Origin: an uncultured Collinsella sp.
Lineage (GTDB): Bacteria > Actinomycetota > Coriobacteriia > Coriobacteriales > Coriobacteriaceae
Direction: 5' to 3'
Length of the DNA stretch: 5,124 bases
Assembly: GCA_905198825.1 (NCBI GenBank)
Contig: CAJKEF010000111.1
Location: forward strand, 1 to 5,124
This document shows, in pieces, positions 1 to 4,466 of this stretch. The notes under the pieces were generated by a model that saw nothing but the letters and a program-made list of their open reading frames with translations, had not been told where the DNA came from and ran no database searches. Within the stretch, counting starts at the first letter, position 1; every line of letters begins with the position of its first letter. The translations under genes were made by a program, and so were the position numbers.

Positions 1-44
1 GCACCTTGCTCGCTCTGGCGGGTTTTCGCTGACGTTTTTCTACC

Positions 45-194
45 AGCGTCGTTGCCAAAGCTGGCACTTGGGGACGCTCCTTTTGGGGTAGTCGTTGGGG
101 ACATTCTTAAACGACTACCCAGAATGAGAGTGGATAATCTCCCGTTTTTGTGGCCTGCTTTTCGAGCGAAAGTGGGAGATTATCCACTCTCATT
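45..194. repeat. Cluster of three inverted repeats (REP/BIME-like)
   Basis: Three consecutive dyads occupy this non-coding stretch. The first has 6-bp arms AGCGTC (45-50) and GACGCT (73-78) around an inner hairpin TGCCA (53-57) / TGGCA (62-66). The second has perfect 11-bp arms GGGTAGTCGTT (86-96) and AACGACTACCC (110-120). The third has perfect 21-bp arms at 123-143 and 174-194 with a 30-nt spacer. The octamer TTGGGGAC occurs at 68-75 and again at 95-102. Such packed dyads are typical of extragenic palindromic elements, and the third resembles a dispersed Collinsella intergenic repeat as I remember it, which is unverified. Short open frames across it are by-products of the repeats. There is no T-tract of the kind expected for a simple terminator. 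Confidence 0.6.
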
Positions 195-330
195 GAGCAA
201 GTGTCCGAAAATCCACCCTCATTCCTTCTTAGGGCCCTCCGTCCCCGAGGGATCGAGGGTCGTCTGCCGAATGGTCGATACGGCAATCCTGCGTCCATGT
301 CACACTCAGAGATGGCCTGACCCAACCTGG

Positions 331-336
331 AAGGAG
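331..336 (+). promoter_or_regulatory. Shine-Dalgarno site of the GNAT gene
   Basis: AAGGAG lies five bases before the ATG at 342 and supports that start. No convincing -35/-10 promoter pair could be picked out in the 195-330 leader. Confidence 0.75.
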
Positions 337-341
337 CCTCC

Positions 342-992
342 ATGAGCCTTGACAACGTAACTCTGCGCGCCGCCACGCTCGATGACTTGACCGGCATCGC
401 CGCCATTTACAACCAGCTGTGGTGCAACACACTACGCAACCGCGGCGACGTCGAAGCCGCCGATTTCTGCGCGCGCTTTAACATCGCTATGCAGCTGCAG
501 CGCTCCCCCATCGCACTCGTCGCCGAGGCCGAGGGCCGCACTATCGCCGCCTGCTGTATCGGCATCTTCGAGGACGGCAAGCCGCGCACCAATCCCACGT
601 GGGAGCCCTGCTACGACGAGATGCTCGCCCAGGCAACCGAGATGGCAAAGACCGCCGATGCCAAGCTCGAGGGCTCGCTCTTTGGCGACAGTCGTGAAAA
701 GGCCACGGCCGACCGCTTTGCCGCCACGGGCAACGAGTATGCCCAGGGCCAGCTCAACCTGATCATCATCGTGCCCGAGTGGCAGGGCAAGGGACTCGGC
801 CGCGAGCTCATCGACCTTGCGCGCGCCGAGCTCGCCAAGGCAGGCTGCACCAAGTTCTTCCTGATGAGCGACTGCAACTCCGACTGGCAGTTCTACGAGC
901 ACCTCAATATGAAACGCATCCATGAAGATCACAGCCAAGACACCGGCGACGGCTTTATCGTCTACATGTACGGAGGCGACACGCAGGATTAA
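342..992 (+). CDS. GNAT family N-acetyltransferase
   Basis: The 216-residue product is a probable cytoplasmic acetyltransferase that moves an acetyl group from acetyl-CoA to an amine; the substrate cannot be told from sequence. The N-terminus (residues 5-30, VTLRAATLDDLTGIAAIYN) is the usual GNAT opening. Residues 139-165 carry the acetyl-CoA binding core: a hydrophobic beta strand (NLIIIVPEW) followed by the pyrophosphate-binding loop QGKGLG (148-153) and its helix. The segment FYEHLNMKRI (184-193) matches the C-terminal 'FYekxGF' region. The middle part (about 80-135) is longer and more charged than in minimal GNATs of about 150 residues, so this is a larger subtype. The start is fixed by the strong Shine-Dalgarno site at 331-336. 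It appears to be a single-gene unit, with a repeat cluster upstream and only decayed genes on the opposite strand downstream. The family call is firm; the role is unknown. Confidence 0.85.
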   Translation: MSLDNVTLRAATLDDLTGIAAIYNQLWCNTLRNRGDVEAADFCARFNIAMQLQRSPIALVAEAEGRTIAACCIGIFEDGKPRTNPTWEPCYDEMLAQATEMAKTADAKLEGSLFGDSREKATADRFAATGNEYAQGQLNLIIIVPEWQGKGLGRELIDLARAELAKAGCTKFFLMSDCNSDWQFYEHLNMKRIHEDHSQDTGDGFIVYMYGGDTQD

Positions 993-1000
993 CCTGCACG

Positions 1001-1018
1001 CCGCCTTGCGGGCTTTCT
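1001..1018 (+). terminator. Weak possible terminator after the GNAT gene
   Basis: A short hairpin CCGC-CTT-GCGG starts nine bases after the TAA stop and is followed by the pyrimidine-rich GCTTTCT. The stem is only 4 bp and the T-run is interrupted, so this is a weak candidate. Confidence 0.25.
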
Positions 1019-1037
1019 CCAAGACGGCCCAAACCAA

Positions 1038-1600
1038 TCAGCCAAAACGAGCTAACAGAGCGCGCTCTCCTCGACAATAGGGACATTCATCCTGCGAAGC
1101 GTGATATAGATGACCGCGCGGACACTCAACCGTCTCAGACAGATACAGGTCGAGCAGGCGCGCCCATGTGCGCGCATCAAGGCGCTCATGCGCTTTGCCA
1201 AAGAGCGACCGGCGGAAAGCCTCGCCCATAAGGTTGCCAAAGTCATTGATCGCAAGAGCGTAACTAGGGACAACATATCCGATCAGCGTCCCCACAAAGG
1301 AGCTGCGCCCATTGCACACGCAGCTATTGAGCGGAAGAGCCGGAATATCGTCGTCTAGGTCAAAAATTCTAGGTCCAGCTCGCCAGAACTGTACGGATGA
1401 ATTCCGCGATTGAGCATCTTGAAGATATGGACCGCGAGTCCAAAGTCGTCCGTCTGAGGTGTAAACACCGGGGCATTCGTGGACGCCGCCAAGCTCTCGA
1501 AATCGCTGATGCCGGCTATCTCCATGAGCTAAAGCACTCGGAGGCAATATAGCCGGGAGCGGCGCATGCAGTCCTATGTGTCACATCCGAAAGCGTAAAG
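1038..1600 (-). pseudogene. Protein kinase-like gene remnant with C-terminal zinc ribbon, multiply frameshifted
   Basis: Read on the minus strand, parts of one kinase-like C-lobe appear in three successive frames. Frame one (about 1600-1516) gives HRTACAAPGYIASECF, like the activation-segment 'APE' region. Frame two (about 1529-1370) gives TPQTDDFGLAVHIFKMLNRG then IHPYSSGEL, which fits kinase subdomain IX ('tD-FgLAv-iF-l---g-HPy'). Frame three (about 1372 to the TGA at 1038) gives LMGEAFRRSLF, LDARTWARLLDLY and a terminal zinc ribbon CPRGH...CPYC. The order and spacing are those of one protein broken by at least two indels. The N-lobe, the ATP-binding site and the catalytic HRD/DFG motifs are absent, so no active kinase can be made. 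The layout recalls the YegI-type kinases of bacteria, but that subfamily is inference. A 169-residue frame (1547-1038) could be called as a gene, but its first third does not look like kinase sequence. Confidence 0.65.
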
Positions 1601-1819
1601 CTATACGAGCGCCTTGATCGTATCCATACCCGCACGCGCCGAAACCTCGCAGCCCTTCTGCCCGTTGAGCACGCACTCGAGTAGCGTATCGTATGCGCGC
1701 GGGGCTTCGGGGGCCAGGTGTGCCCTGTTAAACATGCCCTCGGGTCGCACGTTTCCCTTCGAGTCGATCATACAAGCCCCCCAATCTGTTTGGTTTCCCC
1801 AGATTGTGAGCCCGCACAC
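1601..1819 (-). pseudogene. Truncated C-terminal fragment resembling a Gfo/Idh/MocA oxidoreductase
   Basis: About 72 codons are open from a GTG at 1819 to a TAG at 1601. The stretch PEAPRAYDTLLECVLNGQKG followed by CEVSARAGMDTIKAL resembles the C-terminal end of Gfo/Idh/MocA NAD(P)-dependent dehydrogenases, where a 'Y-tLl--v--G----VsaeeG-dti' pattern comes shortly before the last helix. The Rossmann domain and catalytic part are missing, and the fragment stops just after KALV, where homologues would continue. In another frame just upstream (about 1820-1850) FQLNGGPCGL reads like preceding protein sequence, which suggests a further indel there. The fragment directly abuts the kinase remnant, so both seem to be decaying in one block. 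The family assignment is tentative; that it is a non-functional fragment is more secure. Confidence 0.45.
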
Positions 1820-1868
1820 CCAAGCCGCACGGCCCGCCGTTCAGCTGAAACCACCTGCCAAAAAGGGA

Positions 1869-1916
1869 CAGGTTTATTTTGGTAGGTTTTATCTGGGCAA
1901 ACGCCCAAGCCGCCAC
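1869..1916. repeat. Dispersed repeat, copy 1
   Basis: The 33-base core (1869-1901) matches 4174-4206 with two mismatches in the same orientation. A second shared block AGCCGCCAC (1908-1916) follows after a short variable spacer. The copy lies immediately beyond the aguA terminator. It begins CAGGTTTATTTTGG and is preceded by AAAAAGGGA. I regard it as a member of a dispersed Collinsella intergenic repeat family, a recollection that was not checked. Confidence 0.7.
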
Positions 1917-1918
1917 AC

Positions 1919-1950
1919 AAAAAGCCCGCCGGCCATTGAAGCCGGCGGAC
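1919..1950 (-). terminator. Rho-independent terminator of aguA
   Basis: Perfect 8-bp arms CCGCCGGC (1926-1933) and GCCGGCGG (1941-1948) enclose a 7-base loop. On the minus strand the stem gains a G-T and a G-C pair and is followed by TTTTT (1923-1919). It begins about 40 bases after the aguA stop codon. Confidence 0.85.
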
Positions 1951-1991
1951 TTTCATTTACGGATAATCAAACCCTGTTTACCAAGGAGCTA

Positions 1992-3113
1992 CTACTTGTG
2001 GCGCGCCTTGGGCTGCTGCTGGGTGATGCAGTGGATGTTGCCGCCGCCGTAGATAACCTCGCGAGTCATGATACCGATGACTTCACGGTCCGGATAAGCA
2101 GCCTGGATATCCTTGAGCGCCTGGGCGTCGTTGGGGTCACCGAACTGCGGCACAAGCACCGCTCCGTTGATGGGCAGGAAATTGAGATAGCTCGGCTCGA
2201 AGGCGTCCTCGGGGGTACGCGGCAGCACGCCCTCGACGGGATCAATCGTGCTGGCCTCCTCTTCGGTCATATATACCGAAGTCGCAGGCATGATCACCTT
2301 GTGAATCTTGAGCTTGCGACCCTTGGCATCCGTGGACTCGGAGAGCGTCTTGTACGCCTCCTGGCACTCCTTGTAGAACTTATGGTTGGGATCATCGGTC
2401 CACATGCAGCAGACCTCGCCGGGCGCACTAAAGCATGCGACGTCGTCCACATGACCGTTCGTTTCGTACGGATCGATACCGTCCTTGATCCAGATAACCT
2501 TTTCGATACCGAGATACTCAGAGAGCTTCTCCTCAATCTGCTCCTTGGTGTACTGCGGGTTGCGGTCCTCGTTGAGCAGACACATCTCGGTGGTCACGAC
2601 GGTGCCTTGACCATCACAGTTGAACGAGCCACCCTCGAGGATGTAGTCCTCGGGACGATAACGGTTAACCTGCTCAAGCTGTGCCACCTGCAGGCCAATG
2701 GAAGCATCCTTGTCCCACGGGAAGTACAGACCGTCAATGAAACCGCCGTAAGCATTAAAGTGGAAGTGCGAAAGGGCCACCTCCCCATTGTCATTAACGA
2801 GGAACGCCGGGCCGGGGTCGCGAATCCAGCTGTCGTTGTACTCCATGTGGATAACGCGCACGTTCTCAACACCGTCGAAGATCTCGCACACCGCGGGGAA
2901 GTCTTCGGTGTTGACGCCTACCGTGATGGGCTGAAAGCGTGCAACGGTCTTAATGATCTCGGTGAAGACCTTCTGCGCCGGCTTGGCGCCGCAGCGCCAC
3001 ACGTCGGAGCGGTGCGGCCACAGAATCCAGGTGCGCTCCTGCTCCTCATACTCGCCGGGCATATAGAACCCGTCCTTCTTAGGCGTGGATTCACTCTCGT
3101 AGATGGTCTTCAT
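1992..3113 (-). CDS. aguA: Agmatine deiminase
   Basis: The 373-residue cytoplasmic enzyme hydrolyses agmatine to N-carbamoylputrescine and ammonia (EC 3.5.3.12), a step on the route from arginine to putrescine. It belongs to the PAD_porph guanidino-group hydrolases, and its length is normal for the family. Visible motifs are GFYMPGEYEEQERTWILWP (15-33), NDSWIRDPGP (93-102), FNAYGG (119-124), the substrate-site EGGSFNCDGQGT (160-171), TNGHVDD (218-224, with the catalytic His221) and C-terminal GGGNIHCITQQ (356-366), where Cys362 is the nucleophile. All key residues are present. The start is supported by AGGAG at 3120-3124, six bases upstream. It is transcribed alone, ends in its own terminator, and is divergent from a LuxR-type regulator. 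No N-carbamoylputrescine amidase, putrescine carbamoyltransferase, carbamate kinase or agmatine/putrescine antiporter lies beside it, so whether it yields polyamine or ATP is unresolved. A peptidylarginine deiminase role is unlikely because there is no signal peptide. Confidence 0.95.
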   Translation of the reverse strand: MKTIYESESTPKKDGFYMPGEYEEQERTWILWPHRSDVWRCGAKPAQKVFTEIIKTVARFQPITVGVNTEDFPAVCEIFDGVENVRVIHMEYNDSWIRDPGPAFLVNDNGEVALSHFHFNAYGGFIDGLYFPWDKDASIGLQVAQLEQVNRYRPEDYILEGGSFNCDGQGTVVTTEMCLLNEDRNPQYTKEQIEEKLSEYLGIEKVIWIKDGIDPYETNGHVDDVACFSAPGEVCCMWTDDPNHKFYKECQEAYKTLSESTDAKGRKLKIHKVIMPATSVYMTEEEASTIDPVEGVLPRTPEDAFEPSYLNFLPINGAVLVPQFGDPNDAQALKDIQAAYPDREVIGIMTREVIYGGGNIHCITQQQPKARHK

Positions 3114-3119
3114 TTCAAG

Positions 3120-3124
3120 CTCCT
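3120..3124 (-). promoter_or_regulatory. Shine-Dalgarno site of aguA
   Basis: On the minus strand AGGAG stands six bases before the ATG at 3113. It sits two bases from the foot of the inverted repeat 3127-3174, so the leader hairpin would lie directly against the ribosome binding site. Confidence 0.8.
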
Positions 3125-3126
3125 AA

Positions 3127-3174
3127 ATCTCGGTGCTTTTGCTTGACGAGACCATGATGCGGCCGCACCGAGAT
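3127..3174. promoter_or_regulatory. Inverted repeat in the aguA leader (hairpin or operator)
   Basis: Perfect 10-bp arms ATCTCGGTGC (3127-3136) and GCACCGAGAT (3165-3174) are separated by 28 bases. If aguA is transcribed from a start beyond 3174, the leader RNA can fold this stem immediately 5' of the Shine-Dalgarno site. As DNA it could be a split operator, with half-site centres 38 bp apart. There is no T-run on either side, so it is not a plain terminator. The role is inferred; the symmetry is directly visible. Confidence 0.55.
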
Positions 3175-3257
3175 GTTCTCAATAGTCCCTCGAGCCCCTT
3201 TCAGCGACCAACGGTATACCATTCGCTGACCTAAAGTTCTATTCAGGCCGAGAACAT
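3173..3257. promoter_or_regulatory. Nested dyads between the divergent aguA and luxR genes (candidate operator)
   Basis: Two dyads share the same centre at 3215. The outer arms are ATGTTCTC (3173-3180) and GAGAACAT (3250-3257); the inner arms are TCAGCGA (3201-3207) and TCGCTGA (3223-3229). The shorter pairs AATAG (3181-3185) / CTATT (3239-3243) and CTTT (3198-3201) / AAAG (3233-3236) extend the symmetry if small bulges are allowed. The palindrome GGTATACC (3213-3220) lies at the middle and offers a weak -10-like TATACC on both strands, but no good -35 box was found. The position suits an operator for the adjacent regulator, controlling both genes. Confidence 0.5.
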
Positions 3258-3279
3258 GACATACTGGGTTCCACAATGG

Positions 3280-3285
3280 AAAGGA
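3280..3285 (+). promoter_or_regulatory. Shine-Dalgarno site deciding the luxR-type start
   Basis: AAAGGA lies six bases before the ATG at 3292. The alternative in-frame ATG at 3256 has no comparable site and falls inside the last bases of the dyad at 3173-3257, so 3292 is preferred. Confidence 0.6.
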
Positions 3286-3291
3286 CGCCCT

Positions 3292-4095
3292 ATGCCCCCA
3301 TGCAATAAACAGCAGACTATTGAGTTGGACAGTACGACCTGGACTGCTCTCAACGAGCTCGCGCTTGCAATCCACGCATCACACGGTGTCGATAAGCTGC
3401 AAAAGGAGACCCTCGAGGGAACGACAGGGCTCGTGCCCCATCGGATCGCCATGTTCGACCTGATCGAGGCGGCAGGCAGTGACGCCCCACGCTACGTCCA
3501 CCCCGCAAGCAGCGGAATGGACGACCGCGCGTTGAGCGACTACTACAACCGCTACGCCGCGATGGACTATACAACATGGAGCTTTGACCTACATAAGGTC
3601 GGCGTCTACCGCGACCTCGACCTCGTGGACGTCGAGCGACGCGATGCCACACCCATCTATCGCAAATGGATGGAACCGCAGGGCGTCTACTTTGGCTGTA
3701 CGGCCACGCTCGCGCACAACGACAGCCCGCTAGGAAGCATCACCCTGTTTCGCGAACGCACGGCCGGAGACTTCACCGACACCGAGCTCGCAATCCTGCT
3801 CGAAATCGCTCGGCACGCGAGCCTCGCGCTCGCCAACCTCTATCCTCGGGGCATTAATCTCACCCAGACCGAAGACACAAACCAGCTGAATGCTTTCATT
3901 ACAGAACATAATATCCAACCGCGCGAAGCCGAAATCATGCAGCTCATGCTCGGCGGCAAAACGAACAAACAGATGGCAAACGAGCTATTCATAAGCGAGT
4001 CAACCGTCAAGAAGCACGTCAACGCCATCTATCGCAAGCTCGGCGTCAGCAACCGTCTGGGCCTTATGACTGCCACGCAAAACATCCTGCGATGA
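3292..4095 (+). CDS. LuxR family transcriptional regulator with GAF-like sensor region
   Basis: The 267-residue product is a soluble one-component regulator. The C-terminal region (about 207-267) is a LuxR/FixJ-type helix-turn-helix: IQPREAEIMQLMLGGKTNKQ, then MANELFISESTVKKHVNAIY and RKLGVSNR, with the recognition helix at SESTVKKHVNAIYRKLGV. Residues about 15-185 look like a GAF-like ligand-binding domain, ending in LGSITLFRERTAGDFTDTEL and AILLEIARHASLAL, a pattern usual for the last strand and helix of GAF domains. No phosphorylated receiver motif and no membrane segment is seen. The ATG at 3292 is chosen for its Shine-Dalgarno site; starting at 3256 would add 12 residues. It is divergent from aguA across a dyad-rich region, which suggests it controls agmatine deiminase. 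LuxR-family control of agmatine deiminase clusters is known from AguR in Enterococcus and Lactococcus, but that protein is membrane-bound, so this would be a different architecture. The ligand is unknown. Confidence 0.85.
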   Translation: MPPCNKQQTIELDSTTWTALNELALAIHASHGVDKLQKETLEGTTGLVPHRIAMFDLIEAAGSDAPRYVHPASSGMDDRALSDYYNRYAAMDYTTWSFDLHKVGVYRDLDLVDVERRDATPIYRKWMEPQGVYFGCTATLAHNDSPLGSITLFRERTAGDFTDTELAILLEIARHASLALANLYPRGINLTQTEDTNQLNAFITEHNIQPREAEIMQLMLGGKTNKQMANELFISESTVKKHVNAIYRKLGVSNRLGLMTATQNILR

Positions 4096-4096
4096 A

Positions 4097-4133
4097 AAAG
4101 GGCGCCTTCCATACGGAGAACGCCCTTTGATTT
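4097..4133 (+). terminator. Rho-independent terminator of the luxR-type gene
   Basis: Perfect 8-bp arms AAAGGGCG (4097-4104) and CGCCCTTT (4121-4128) follow the TGA stop at once, and the tail reads TTTGATTT. An inner TCC/GGA pairing can shorten the loop. The A-rich 5' side may also let it work in the opposite direction. Confidence 0.8.
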
Positions 4134-4173
4134 CGCCATTTGAATTAGTGTCGGCTCTGGTTCAAAGAGTAGG

Positions 4174-4219
4174 CAGGTTTATTTTGGCAGGGTTTATCTG
4201 GGCAAATGTCAGCCGCCAC
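4174..4219. repeat. Dispersed repeat, copy 2
   Basis: This is the second copy of the 33-base core (4174-4206, two mismatches against 1869-1901), again followed by AGCCGCCAC (4211-4219) after a variable 4-base spacer. Here the AGCCGCCAC block forms the left arm of a strong hairpin. Confidence 0.7.
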
Positions 4220-4245
4220 GAGGGAGCTGCCTTCCCTCACGGCGG
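4213..4245. repeat. Strong hairpin attached to repeat copy 2
   Basis: Arms CCGCC (4213-4217) / GGCGG (4241-4245) and GAGGGA (4220-4225) / TCCCTC (4233-4238) stack across a 2x2 mismatch with a 7-base loop. No T-run follows on either strand, so it is probably part of the repeat element and not a terminator. Confidence 0.55.
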
Positions 4246-4262
4246 TCTTCCAGCAGAAAAAC

Positions 4263-4383
4263 CAAGTGAGTAGGCTTTTTGCAGGAGGCCAAGCACGCCC
4301 CAAAACGCCACAGCTCTGACCTGCGGTTTTATTGAGCATTTGCCGCGGTGTGCTCGGCATATCCAAATAAGTCTACTCACTTG
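4263..4383. repeat. 121-bp MITE-like inverted-repeat element
   Basis: Terminal arms CAAGTGAGTAG (4263-4273) and CTACTCACTTG (4373-4383) are perfect 11-mers, with imperfect similarity extending several bases inward (GCTTTTT against ACTTATT). An internal stem AGCACGCC (4292-4299) / GGTGTGCT (4347-4354), with one G-T pair, is extended by GCC (4288-4290) / GGC (4356-4358). The whole could fold into one long hairpin. It has no coding capacity, lies between genes, and looks like a small non-autonomous repeat. A structured RNA cannot be excluded. I see no clear target-site duplication. Confidence 0.5.
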
Positions 4384-4406
4384 CATCTAAGACGCACCAG
4401 ATAGGC

Positions 4407-4444
4407 AAAAACCGCCGCAAAAAGGGGCCGGTTCCCTTCGCGGC
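4407..4444 (-). terminator. Probable terminator of the DUF4143 ATPase gene
   Basis: Arms GCCGC (4414-4418) / GCGGC (4440-4444) and AAGGG (4422-4426) / CCCTT (4434-4438) form a two-part stem. On the minus strand it is followed by GG and then TTTTT (4411-4407). It begins about 22 bases after the final TAA of the ATPase remnant. Confidence 0.5.
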
Positions 4445-4466
4445 TGTTGTTAATACGCCGAGCTTG

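Noticed and set aside
235..285. Small hairpins CCCTC/GAGGG and TGCCG/CGGCA upstream of the GNAT gene.
   Set aside because: The stems are only 5 bp, with large loops and no T-tract, so they are within chance expectation.
52..406. Short open frames on both strands in the 5' region.
   Set aside because: They run through the palindromic repeat cluster and encode its arms; they have no protein-like features.
432..1037. A 201-codon minus-strand frame opposite the GNAT gene.
   Set aside because: It is an antisense shadow of the acetyltransferase, with low-complexity Ala/Leu/Val-rich sequence and no domain.
1614..3146. A 510-codon open frame on the plus strand antisense to aguA.
   Set aside because: It is the mirror of the real agmatine deiminase frame, caused by high GC at third positions. 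It shows no recognisable domain, while the opposite strand has every AguA motif.
3143..3171. TTGACG (3143-3148) as a -35 box for the plus-strand regulator.
   Set aside because: There is no acceptable -10 hexamer at 16-18 bp spacing (CACCGA is found instead).
3256..3291. An upstream ATG (3256) as the start of the LuxR-type gene.
   Set aside because: It lacks a Shine-Dalgarno site and overlaps the last bases of the nested dyad. The ATG at 3292 has AAAGGA at good spacing. It cannot be fully excluded.
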